From: MWDV01 sp002070715
GTDB lineage: Bacteria > Verrucomicrobiota > Verrucomicrobiia > Limisphaerales > MWDV01
Assembly: GCA_035411585.1 (NCBI GenBank)
Contig: DAONTI010000004.1
Span: forward strand, 1 to 64,000
Direction of reading: 5' to 3'
Length of the DNA stretch: 64,000 nucleotides
Shown: positions 1-9,000 of the stretch, piece by piece
How the letters are laid out: every line of letters begins with the position of its first letter
How positions within the stretch are numbered: the first letter of the stretch is position 1
Made by a program: the position numbers and the translations under genes
Notes under the pieces: generated by a model
Database searches by the model: none
Told to the model about the DNA's origin: nothing
Seen by the model: only the letters and a program-made list of their open reading frames with translations

Positions 1-1061
1 CTGATAATATACCTCGTGACGTGACGCCCCTCGTTGAAGGAAATCCTTACTACACCTATGAAACGCCCGGAGTGACGAAGCATAAGTTGCGTATTATTGC
101 CAACGGTGTTCCGTTGCAGCCGGACCGCGTTGTGCCAAGGGCCGAGTTCTGCGTCGGGCAAAAATTGGACTTTCAAGCCATCTTTACGCCGGAAGTTCCG
201 GGTTTGGTGAAGGCGAATCCCCGGTGGATTTTTCAGGGCGAATACATCAACCACCATTACACGGATGCTAAGGGCTGTGAGCGATATATTGTCGCGCCTT
301 ACTGGGTCACACAGAACCCAACGCGCGCTTGGTATTACAATGAAGGGAAAAAACTCGGTGCTGCGGTTGGACTTTATTGTACTTTTGAAAACGGCCAGAC
401 GGCATTTCCCTATGCGCGGGGGAAATTTGATGTTTATCGGCCAGAAGTTCCTTACTTGGGTTCGTATTTCAGCAGTCATTATGGAAGTTTCACATTGCAA
501 GGATTGAATCTCTTTCTGAGCATGGGAACACCATCAGGTTTTGATGATGGAAGCATGGAATTTTCAGCAACAGTTAAATCCAAGTCGAAATTTCCCGGTG
601 CAATCTGTTGGACTCAATTAGCCAAAGTTCAGAATGAATCGTCTTTTCCATCATGGGTCGTTTCATCCGATGGGCAAACATGGTTGGATGGTGCGGAGAT
701 TTACGAGCGGTCATACAGCGACTTAACTCAAAGTGTTGCAAATCTTGTTGGAACTTCTGAATTCTCCGATTGCCCTCGGATTATAGTTGGCAACCATTAT
801 ACCTCTGTTAATTCAGAGTTTATCACTTATCTTAGGTTTAAGCCCAGCACTGCGGACGCAATTTGGGTCACGCTTCGGCAAGCAAGTTGGTCTTGGGTGG
901 CCGAAGCGAGTTATGATTCTGAAGGAAGGCCGATTTTGCCAATAAATAATGTTTCAGGCCCGAGCTTCAGTGATTCAACAGCCTTTCCTGTCTGGACGGG
1001 AAATTTCACTCTGTTCACCTTTATTAAAGATGAAGCGTGGTATTTATTCCACGGGCCATGA
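1..1061 (+). CDS. Unrecognised protein, C-terminal part
   Basis: The reading frame is open from the first bases of the window, so the true start almost certainly lies upstream; a GTG at 21 is available but has no obvious ribosome binding site. About 350 residues are visible. They are rich in Tyr, Trp, Phe and Ser with no long hydrophobic stretch, as expected for an exported beta-rich domain, but I recognise no family motif. The stop overlaps the start of the next gene by ATGA, so the two are probably co-translated. Base composition is clearly more AT-rich than the genes beyond 3.5 kb, which fits an acquired segment. Function unknown. Confidence 0.6.
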   Translation, partial: DNIPRDVTPLVEGNPYYTYETPGVTKHKLRIIANGVPLQPDRVVPRAEFCVGQKLDFQAIFTPEVPGLVKANPRWIFQGEYINHHYTDAKGCERYIVAPYWVTQNPTRAWYYNEGKKLGAAVGLYCTFENGQTAFPYARGKFDVYRPEVPYLGSYFSSHYGSFTLQGLNLFLSMGTPSGFDDGSMEFSATVKSKSKFPGAICWTQLAKVQNESSFPSWVVSSDGQTWLDGAEIYERSYSDLTQSVANLVGTSEFSDCPRIIVGNHYTSVNSEFITYLRFKPSTADAIWVTLRQASWSWVAEASYDSEGRPILPINNVSGPSFSDSTAFPVWTGNFTLFTFIKDEAWYLFHGP

Positions 1062-1396
1062 AAAATTCGAACTTAATTTTACGCCTCAGTTCTTTAGTAA
1101 TGCTTGCGGTTAGCATAGGCTGGCTGGCTTGGACATTTCAGCATCGCACTAAGGATTATTCCAACATTCGCATCTCGTTGAATCGCTTGCTGAAAGATCA
1201 AGAAATAGATGGCCGCGAACGTGAAGCTGTCTGTGTTTTTTTACGGCAGCGATTTACCGGCGAACGGGGAAAATCGCTCGGGGTGGATTATTCCGCCGTT
1301 ATCGCCAAGATAGAAACAGGGGCTCCGCTTAACGAGTTAGAAAAACAGCAACTGACAACCATGAAAGAGATGTCGGGTTTGACTTCGACAAAGTAA
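1058..1396 (+). CDS. Small single-pass membrane protein, unknown function
   Basis: This is a 112-residue protein whose start codon overlaps the preceding stop (ATGA). Residues about 8-28 form one hydrophobic helix (LSSLVMLAVSIGWLAW). The remainder is charged and probably helical, so it is likely a membrane-anchored or signal-anchored small protein. No motif is recognised. The overlap with the upstream gene suggests an operon and possibly a shared function. An in-frame TTG 21 bases further upstream was not chosen because ATGA coupling is the simpler explanation. Confidence 0.55.
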   Translation: MKNSNLILRLSSLVMLAVSIGWLAWTFQHRTKDYSNIRISLNRLLKDQEIDGREREAVCVFLRQRFTGERGKSLGVDYSAVIAKIETGAPLNELEKQQLTTMKEMSGLTSTK

Positions 1397-1542
1397 TTGG
1401 CCTTGTTTCGATTTTATCTCAAACAATTCAACCATCATTTGATCATCCTGAATGGGTGCAACGAAAACTGAGTTTTTTAAAACATATGAAAGCTTTCTTA
1501 TTTATCATTACCTTCCTTTCAAAACAGTCAGGAATTTCCCGT

Positions 1543-2046
1543 ATGAACATCAACCTACACCCCTTGACTTTCCTGAACAAAAACTCAAAGCTCACTCGTG
1601 CTGATTTGGCGTGGTTTATCTTGGCCGCGATGTTTTGCCTGCCTAGTCATGCGGAAACGAATGACCATCAGGCTGCGATTCTTGAAGCGGCATTAGAATT
1701 AAATCGGAGCATTACTTGGGGGATGGCCACAAATGGTGTAAAAGCAGGAATTTATCACAGCAAAATCTCAGATGAACCGCAAACAAAGGGTGGTTTTTGG
1801 GACAATGCTGTTTTTTCACAAATTTCAAATCCTTTTGCAGGTTATCCTTTGGTGGTTTGGTCATCCGGACAATTCACGTGGAATATACCAGGAAAATGGT
1901 GGGTTGAGGGCAGCACGAATAAAAATTCGATTGCGAATGGTTGGCAGCAGGTTTTTACCATTGATGCCAATGGAACAATGACCGTCACGAAGTTCAATCA
2001 TACGGCAACCCGCACGACCAACCAAACCCATGGAACTGTAAATTGA
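1543..2046 (+). CDS. Hypothetical exported protein
   Basis: With the ATG at 1543, preceded by AGGAA, the protein has 167 residues. A hydrophobic segment (LAWFILAAMFCLP) is followed by SHA-E, a plausible signal peptidase I site near residue 37. The mature part is aromatic-rich (WGMATNG, VVWSSGQF, PGKWW), like other beta-rich exported proteins, but has no recognised domain. In-frame starts at 1456 and 1486 would give a longer N-terminus. The following RCC1-repeat gene starts 6 bases after the stop. The AT-rich composition matches its neighbours and suggests shared, possibly foreign, origin. Confidence 0.5.
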   Translation: MNINLHPLTFLNKNSKLTRADLAWFILAAMFCLPSHAETNDHQAAILEAALELNRSITWGMATNGVKAGIYHSKISDEPQTKGGFWDNAVFSQISNPFAGYPLVVWSSGQFTWNIPGKWWVEGSTNKNSIANGWQQVFTIDANGTMTVTKFNHTATRTTNQTHGTVN

Positions 2047-2051
2047 CGACT

Positions 2052-3091
2052 ATGAAAAATATATTAGCATTATCTGTTCTTCTTATTTGTCAGTTTAGCC
2101 TGACCGCTCAACCTGCTGGAGCAGTTGTAGAATGGAATGAAAAATCAAGCCATTTAGTGGTTATCTCCGGTCAAGTTTTGACTGATGCTACGGCCGTTGC
2201 CGTTGGAGGTGGACATTGTCTTGCGCTTAAAAATGATGGGACCGTGGTTGGTTGGGGCTGGAATTTCTTTGGCCAAGCCACAGGTGTCCGTTCCGACCCC
2301 AGTAAAGATGGCTCTGATAAAGCCAGTGGTCTGGTAACGATTGATGGTCAGGTATTGAGTAATGTCACCGCTGTTGCCGCAGGCAGAATGCAGAGCGTCG
2401 CGGTAAAAAATGATGGGACAATAGTTATTTGGGGGTTGATGAGGTGGGACGCAAGATTGATCCGCCGCGAGATTTAACAAATGCAATCGCCGTTTCTGCT
2501 GGATGGGAACATCTCTTGGTGCTGAAAAAAGACGGGACGGTGATTACTTTGGGAACAACGAAGCAACCGCCAAACAATTTAAGCAATGTAGTCGGCATTG
2601 TAGCGGGGAAAGGATACGGATTTGGTGCATTTGGAAATGATTTAGCACTTAAAAATGATGGTTCTGTGATTGATTGGGGATTGCGAGGTATGGATAGAGA
2701 ATCGGATCAGTTGAAAGCACTGACAAATATCACGGCGATAGCCTCAAGCGGAGCAACCAGCTTTGCGCTTACAAGGGATGGTAAAGTCTTTGGCTGGGGA
2801 ATCAATGAATGGGGACAAACCACAGGTGTACCGACGACCAATTCTTTAGCCAGCGGATTCGTTTCCATAAATGGAGAACTTTTATCAAATGTGCTTTCAA
2901 TCACCGCTGGAGAGAATAGCAGTCTTGCATTAAAAAAAGATGGGACAGTAGTTTTATGGGGAAATAATACTGCGCGGCTACCCAAGGTTCCTAACGGGCT
3001 GAGCAATGTCGTGGCTATAGCCACCGGGGATTATTTCAGTCTTGCCATCACCACCAACCCGGTCGTGGCGGAGAGATTCCGACGGAAGTAA
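2052..3091 (+). pseudogene. Exported RCC1-repeat protein, frameshifted
   Basis: The start ATG gives a signal peptide (MKNILALSVLLICQFSLTAQ) followed by RCC1/alpha-tubulin-suppressor-like repeats of the form LKNDGTVVGWG, VKNDGTIVIWG and LKKDGTVVLWG, which fold as beta-propeller blades. The first frame ends at 2477, but the repeat pattern continues in another frame from about 2432 to 3091. The switch falls at a run of five G (2431-2435); a sixth G would restore one continuous protein of about 346 residues. It is therefore either a real frameshift, a slippage site, or a homopolymer sequencing error. At least six repeats are visible. Possible roles are protein binding or surface display; nothing more specific can be claimed. 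Confidence 0.65.
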
Positions 3092-3292
3092 TTTTGAACC
3101 GAGAGGTTGACCCCGTTTTCAAACCACTGAGCGCAGAAAATAAGGTGTGATGTTTGGGTCTGCATTGCTCGTTTTTCTCTCGTCTGCTCTGCGCACAGAA
3201 CCATTTTGGCAAAGAGCAGGCGACGCACACGCCGCGCTTTCCTCCCCGTTTAATTGCGGGAACCGCAGCAATGAAGATTCAAGTAAAGTTGG

Positions 3293-3365
3293 CGCCCCTA
3301 CCCCGAATTGAACAGGGACCGACGGTTTAGGAAACCGCTGCTCTATCCATTTGAGCTATAGGGGC
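3293..3365 (-). tRNA. tRNA-Arg (anticodon CCU)
   Basis: Read on the minus strand, a complete 73-nt cloverleaf is present. The acceptor stem is GCCCCTA pairing with TAGGGGC, followed by discriminator G. There is a D-arm with TAGCTC, an anticodon stem GCGGT/ACCGT with loop TTCCTAA (anticodon CCT at the centre), and a T-arm CCCTG/CGGGG with TTCAATT loop. The CCA end is not encoded. It decodes AGG. The 3' end points toward the AT-rich accessory block at 1-3091, the side on which tRNA-targeting integrative elements usually lie. Confidence 0.93.
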
Positions 3366-3527
3366 GCAAGACCCGCAAAGAGCGGGATGCCCAATAAAAT
3401 CAGGCATTCCCGTGATTTCCGGGAGCTTAAAGTCCGTGGCGCCGTGATGCAAGCGGATGCGCGGGCCGAGGATTGATCACAGGGCGGGCTTGTATCGGCC
3501 CTGCTCACGACGGTTCCCAACGCCGTT

Positions 3528-4958
3528 CTATTCCAGTTCGGCGAACATTTCCAGCAGTGCGTTGACGATTTTGACCGACGCTTGCGTCTCCACCTTGTTG
3601 GAGCCCAGCCACGTCTCGTAGCCGCCCAGTTCGTGTTGCTCGGGGGTGGGCAGATAGCCGTATCCCCCGTTGGCCAGCTCGATGGTGAAGGTGGGTTTGA
3701 ACGGACTGCGCGCTTTCAACTCCAGACCGGTGTCCGTGAACACCTCAAAAGGAATGGCCGTAATTCCCAGCCCGCCAATGCGCAGGGTTTGCAGGATCAC
3801 TTGGACGGTGTCGGGCGACTCCAGTTGGCGGATGGCTTTATGGGCGTAGTTGCGTTCGTGGGGAAATTGGTCGGGCCGCTGGGGATCGGCGAGGACCATT
3901 CGGGCATGGGCAAGCTGGGCGGGGGTGGGTTTGCGCACGCCGAGGGTCAACTCTCGTTGCCGCATCCCCAACGGCACCCGCTCATGCCACACCAGCGACG
4001 GGTACTGTTCCCGGACGGCTTGGGCGCACTCGTCAGCGACCTGCCGTATGCGTTCATACGGTTTGCGGGGCTCGCGCGGCGAGGCGTAATTGATGTTGTT
4101 GACGTTGCCGCTGGTGCCGTTGCTCATGGCCGCTACAAAGGGGGGATCAAGCCGGTCGGCGCCCAGCAGTTCCTGGATGCGGTCGGCGAACATGGCGAAG
4201 TAGTCCGCCGAGATATGATTCGGCCCCGTGCCGCCGACGTAATGGAGTGAATAGTTGGCCAATAGTCCCATCGGTTGCCCATCGAGCGTTTGCAGGGCGA
4301 AGAACACAATCTGCGGATCAACCGGGCTGGACGGTTTCAACAGATCCGGCCGGCGTCCCGGATTCATTTTGACCTGCTCCGGTTCGCCAAAGGGATTGAA
4401 CAACTTCGCGCCCGGCTGCAGCAACCAGCGGCGGCAGAACACCTGGCCGGGCAGATCGGCGGTGCCCCAGGCGATCTTCGCCGGGCGCAGGTTGTAAAGC
4501 GCGCATCGCACGCCGTCGGCGATGCGGTGGGCGAGAAAACTCTGGTACTCGGAGAATTCTTTCCCCGGTCGGAACGGGTTGCTCCAGCGGGCGCTCACGG
4601 AGGAATGGGTATGCGTGCCGGACACGAGAATGTGTTCCGCCGGCAGTCCGGTCGCCACGGTGATCTGGCGCTTGGCTTCGTCGAGCACCTCGCGGCTGAT
4701 GGAGATCGTGTCGCAGACGACAATGGCGATCTGCATCGCGCCATCATCGAGCACGAAACAGCGCGCGTGGAGTTCGTCGTGGACATACTTGGCGGGGGGC
4801 GGGGTGCCAAAATTGCCCACCAACCCACCGCCCAGCCAAGGGGTGATGTTGCTGGTGGCCACGCCGGCCCGGAAAGGCTTCTTCTCAGCCGACTGAGTCA
4901 CGCCCGGGGCAATCAACAGGGAAAGGGCTGTCAGAATTAGAAACGCATTGGGGTACAT
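3528..4958 (-). CDS. Exported neutral/alkaline ceramidase-like hydrolase
   Basis: The start at 4958 is preceded by a strong GAGGAGAG ribosome binding site and gives a 476-residue protein with a signal peptide (NAFLILTALSLLIAPGVTQSA). The frame is open further upstream, but those residues look non-coding. The mature N-terminus (FRAGVATSNITP) and the histidine motif VSGTHTHSS match the neutral/alkaline non-lysosomal ceramidase family, in which such histidines bind zinc for amide hydrolysis. Planctomycetes and Verrucomicrobia carry many paralogues whose substrates are unknown. Cellular ceramide breakdown is not implied; a sugar- or lipid-amide substrate is equally possible. Stands alone on the minus strand. 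Confidence 0.75.
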   Translation of the reverse strand: MYPNAFLILTALSLLIAPGVTQSAEKKPFRAGVATSNITPWLGGGLVGNFGTPPPAKYVHDELHARCFVLDDGAMQIAIVVCDTISISREVLDEAKRQITVATGLPAEHILVSGTHTHSSVSARWSNPFRPGKEFSEYQSFLAHRIADGVRCALYNLRPAKIAWGTADLPGQVFCRRWLLQPGAKLFNPFGEPEQVKMNPGRRPDLLKPSSPVDPQIVFFALQTLDGQPMGLLANYSLHYVGGTGPNHISADYFAMFADRIQELLGADRLDPPFVAAMSNGTSGNVNNINYASPREPRKPYERIRQVADECAQAVREQYPSLVWHERVPLGMRQRELTLGVRKPTPAQLAHARMVLADPQRPDQFPHERNYAHKAIRQLESPDTVQVILQTLRIGGLGITAIPFEVFTDTGLELKARSPFKPTFTIELANGGYGYLPTPEQHELGGYETWLGSNKVETQASVKIVNALLEMFAELE

Positions 4959-5540
4959 GATTCTCTCCTCAGAATGGTCGGTATCCACCGGTTTTCTCCA
5001 CGATTTTGACGGAGGCGGCTGGCGACAAACCGTGCCGTCTCCTCCGTCGAACCAATGAACTGTTGCTGGAGACAGCCCGTCCACTCACCGCATCGCGCGA
5101 GGGGATGGGGAAGGGGTTTCGGACTCCGCCAAGCATGGCATAATCCTACCCGCGAACCACCGGATGCGTCAAGGTGCGGCTACATTCGCGCAACAACGGC
5201 TCGATAGGGAAAAGCATTGCGGCATCAAGAGTGCCCGCGCGGATGGCAGATTCGCGAACAATGATGTTGGGGGCTGATCGTTTTTCATGGTCACGCCCAC
5301 GGAATGGCTGTCGGCAGTTGGGCGGAATCCATCACGGCACCTTGCGGGCGAATTTTGACCAATCCGTCCTTGACGCAAAAGCAAGTTTCGCTTAATCAAG
5401 GGTCACGGTTCCTCAAAAGATTGCCGGCAGACCATGTCCCCCGTGTGGGGTGACACCCTGTCGCGCAATCCCGCCGGCACGGCAGTTGGACTGCCGATTG
5501 GTTGGATTTAACCAGGCGGGGCGTTCCGCCTGCATACGAT
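4959..5540. other. Gene-free stretch
   Basis: This holds the ceramidase ribosome binding site at its left edge. The short open frames here (for example around 5169-5399 on either strand) lack ribosome binding sites, family motifs and codon bias, and I do not regard them as genes. No RNA gene, repeat or terminator is evident. Confidence 0.4.
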
Positions 5541-6041
5541 ATGCTGGACCGCATTACTGTATCCAAACCGGAGCCGCCGTTGTGGCCGGCAACGACGCGG
5601 CAGGGGGACGGGGTCCCGGCGCCGCGGGATCGGCTGATCTGGATCGTGGATCCCGAAACTGGTCATCGGGAATCCATTGTCTGGGCCGCGGGTGCGTGTC
5701 TCCGGCAGGTCGCCTTCGAGAGTCTTTCCAGCCAAACGACGGCCTTGGAACGGTTGGCTGAGTCCTCACCCCAGCCCGCGATCATCATTACCGATTTCCG
5801 CGGTGACTTGAGAATCAACGGAGCGGAATTCATTGCCCAAGCCCGGGCGGAGTGCCGACCAGAAACCCGATTTGTCATGTTCAGCGCTTTGGTGGAAGAT
5901 GCGGCGGCCTTCCGGCGGCTCGCGGGACAGCAATACGATTTGCCGGATGCCATTGTGCCGAAACCGGATGTCTTCAAACTGGCCCAGGCCCTGGCGGAAC
6001 TGCTGCCACCGCTACCGTGGGATAATCGAGCCAATGAGTGA
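5541..6041 (+). CDS. Receiver-like (CheY-fold) domain protein
   Basis: A 166-residue protein, mostly one response-regulator-like domain. Recognisable elements are a strand ending in the acidic residue of IIITDFRG, a second strand RFVMFSALVED, and a lysine-containing turn IVPKPDVFKLAQAL, which correspond to the phospho-acceptor Asp, the conserved Ser/Thr strand and the conserved Lys of receivers. There is no output domain, so it would act as a stand-alone receiver or adaptor. The sequence before IWIVDPETG is poorly conserved in style, and an alternative start at 5502 exists. No histidine kinase gene is adjacent. The family assignment is moderately sure, the partner unknown. Confidence 0.55.
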   Translation: MLDRITVSKPEPPLWPATTRQGDGVPAPRDRLIWIVDPETGHRESIVWAAGACLRQVAFESLSSQTTALERLAESSPQPAIIITDFRGDLRINGAEFIAQARAECRPETRFVMFSALVEDAAAFRRLAGQQYDLPDAIVPKPDVFKLAQALAELLPPLPWDNRANE

Positions 6042-6252
6042 CTCAACCCAGCCGTCGGCATGCATTTGTCACAGGCCTTTACGGGTTTCGCATTGAGCGG
6101 GATGGTTCAATATCAGCCCCGCCGGGAATTCTGGAGGGACGGATAATTTGGAGAATTTCAGACAGCCGCTATCCGGGCACAGACTTTTAATTTCGCGCTG
6201 CCGTCGCTGCGGCAGGATTACGCAACGCGCCGGCAACGACCGCCCAGCAAAG

Positions 6253-7023
<771 letters not shown>

Positions 7024-7062
7024 GGTCGTCAATGGTATTGAATTGTTGAATTAAAGGAGAGA

Positions 7063-7899
7063 ATGACGCGGTTTGCGCCGGATGGCAAGCCGGGTCCGCC
7101 CGGGGTTCGGCGCGGCCGCCACGGGCCGTCACGCGGATGGCTTTACTTCCGGCCCGCTGGCGTGCTACAAAGGATGCGCGGCCCGGGGCAAACCACCTCG
7201 TGGCCGACTGAAAATTTGAAAACATCCAAGACGACCAGCCCAAAAATTCGTGTGCTCGTGGTGGACGACCATCCGGTGGTGCGCCGTGGATTAATGACCT
7301 GCCTGGCGGGGCGGCCATCGCTCACCGTCGTGGGCGAGGCGGCGGACGGGGAGGAAGCCTTGCAGCGGGTCGCCGAGTTGCGCCCGGACATTGTGCTGGC
7401 GGACATCAACATGCCGCGGATGGATGGCGTGCGGTTCGCCGAGGAACTGCGCCGCACGTCGCCCGAGGTGCGCGTGGTCATCCTCTCGGTGCACCAGAAG
7501 GCGGAATACGTGCAGCGTGTCATCCGCGCCGGCGCGCGCGGTTATGTTCTCAAGGACACCTCCCCCGACGAGTTGGTGCAGGTCTTGGAATCCGTGCATG
7601 CGGGAAACATCTATTACAGTCCGCAAGTCGCGCAAACCGCGCTCACGCGCATGGTGGCGACCGGCGGCACCACGCCGAACGCGGGCTGGATCAGCCGGCG
7701 TGAACGTGAGGTGCTCGTCAAGATTGCCAGCGGGTTGAGCAACAAAGAGATCGCCGCCAAACTGGGAGTCAGCGTGCGCACGATTGAAACCCACCGCGAA
7801 CGGATCATGCGCAAACTCAACCTGCACAGTGTGGCCGCCTTGACGCGTTTCGCGATCGCGGAAGGCTTGGTTTCCCTCGACGGCGAACCCCCGATTTGA
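7063..7899 (+). CDS. NarL/FixJ-family response regulator
   Basis: A DNA-binding two-component regulator. The receiver begins IRVLVVDDHPVVRRG with acceptor Asp in LADINMPRMDG and Lys in YVLKDTS. It is followed by a LuxR-type helix-turn-helix ISRREREVLVKIASG...NKEIAAKLGVSVRTIETH. The ATG at 7063 has GGAG only 3 bases away and adds about 58 Arg/Gly/Pro-rich residues before the receiver; these look untypical, and the real start may be TTG at 7216, which gives a normal N-terminus. No sensor kinase is adjacent. Divergent from fabI with about 40 bases between the starts if 7063 is used. Confidence 0.85.
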   Translation: MTRFAPDGKPGPPGVRRGRHGPSRGWLYFRPAGVLQRMRGPGQTTSWPTENLKTSKTTSPKIRVLVVDDHPVVRRGLMTCLAGRPSLTVVGEAADGEEALQRVAELRPDIVLADINMPRMDGVRFAEELRRTSPEVRVVILSVHQKAEYVQRVIRAGARGYVLKDTSPDELVQVLESVHAGNIYYSPQVAQTALTRMVATGGTTPNAGWISRREREVLVKIASGLSNKEIAAKLGVSVRTIETHRERIMRKLNLHSVAALTRFAIAEGLVSLDGEPPI

Positions 7900-8109
7900 C
7901 TGCGGCCACCGGCAAACAGGACGCCACTTTGACATCGGACCACGGGTCGTCTTCCGAATGCATCGTGGCCGCCGCACGCTGTCGGCGTATTCCCAAATTT
8001 CCATCGCACCGGAAGAAATCAGAATCGTCACCCGTGCGGCCATAAGAAATCTGAGCGAGAATGGGGCAGCTATTTTACCTTGGCAGAGCAAACCGCATTT
8101 CCATCGCCA

Positions 8110-8247
8110 GCGCCGGAGGCGCGGTATCGTTGTAAAAAATCGTGCGCTCATGAATCCCAGCTCCGGAGGAGCGGCATATTCCGCCCCTGACGGGGCTTGA
8201 GATTTATTTGGGTTTGGATTCTACCAAGATGCCGCTCCTGACGGAGC
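8110..8247. repeat. Cluster of four short GC-rich palindromes (REP-like)
   Basis: Four perfect short hairpins occur in 140 bases: GCGCC-gga-GGCGC (8110-8122), GCTCC-gga-GGAGC (8160-8172), GCCCC-tgac-GGGGC (8183-8196) and GCTCC-tgac-GGAGC (8234-8247). They share the plan of a 5-bp GC stem with a gga or tgac loop, with compensatory changes between copies. They lie in the 583-base gene-free stretch 7900-8482, where I see nothing else. They differ from the palindromes in the restriction locus. Confidence 0.6.
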
Positions 8248-8482
8248 TGGAATTGGCTGAGTTTGTGCGGTTAGCAAGATTCGAAGATAGGCATGAGCGC
8301 GTGGGAGCGAATGATTGTTGCCCAGCCCGCCAAGTATTTCTCCAAGCAAACCCAGTTGCAGAGATAACTGGCGGCGACCGTGGAGGGGTATGCATTTTTT
8401 TGTCGGCACCAAAACTTCAGCGAACCAGCAGCCCGATGCCGCCGGAAAACAAGATTGCGGGAAATTCTGCGCGCGCCGGCGG

Positions 8483-8980
8483 TCAGTTTGCGTCGCTGCG
8501 GTGGTGGTGGAATAACCGGTGCCGGTTGGCGTAGAGATACCAGACGATACAGATGTTCAACGCCAGAATCAGCAGGATGCCGATGGAGGGGCGATGGAGC
8601 AGTTCATGGATCTCAATGGGGATGAAGAACGCGGATTCGCCGATGGCCAGCCAGCCCGCCCACTTCGCGCGCAGCAACAAGCCCCCCCCTTCCACGAGCG
8701 AAAACAAACTGTAAAACACCGTTCCCCCCGCCAACCACAACATCCGGACCGAGGAAATGTCGGCGATCTTTTCGGTGAGGTCCGCGAAGAATTGTTTTTC
8801 CGGATCCAAGTGCAGCCAGGTCAGTAATTGACGGAACAATTCCGGCAAATTTTCATCGGCGAGATGGTACACCCCCAGCGCCAACAACAGGAACAAGATG
8901 CCCTTGCCCAGCTTCAGAGCGATGATGGCGTAAAGCGTCGGGGCGCGCTTTTTAATGGGGAAAGTCGTTTTCGTGGACAT
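8483..8980 (-). CDS. DUF2127-type integral membrane protein
   Basis: This is a 165-residue protein with four predicted membrane helices: YAIIALKLGKGILFLLLALG, an LWLAGGTVFYSLFSLVEG segment, a short WLAIGESAFFIPIE segment and ILLILALNICIVWYLY. The pattern of a Lys/Gly-containing first helix and a conserved ...EGxGLLxRxxWA motif between helices fits the DUF2127 family of unknown function. The start at MSTKTTFPIKKR was chosen because the upstream in-frame codons overlap the neighbouring gene's end too closely. It lies just downstream of the large glycoside-hydrolase-like gene on the same strand. Confidence 0.65.
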   Translation of the reverse strand: MSTKTTFPIKKRAPTLYAIIALKLGKGILFLLLALGVYHLADENLPELFRQLLTWLHLDPEKQFFADLTEKIADISSVRMLWLAGGTVFYSLFSLVEGGGLLLRAKWAGWLAIGESAFFIPIEIHELLHRPSIGILLILALNICIVWYLYANRHRLFHHHRSDAN

Positions 8981-9000
8981 GGGCGGAGACAGAAAAATGT

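Noticed and set aside
5169..5399. Small frames on both strands after the ceramidase-like gene
   Set aside because: No ribosome binding site, no family features, mutually overlapping.
6199..6216. Palindrome CTGCCG...CGGCAG downstream of fabI as terminator
   Set aside because: It is short and not followed by a T-tract on the fabI strand, so no terminator is claimed.
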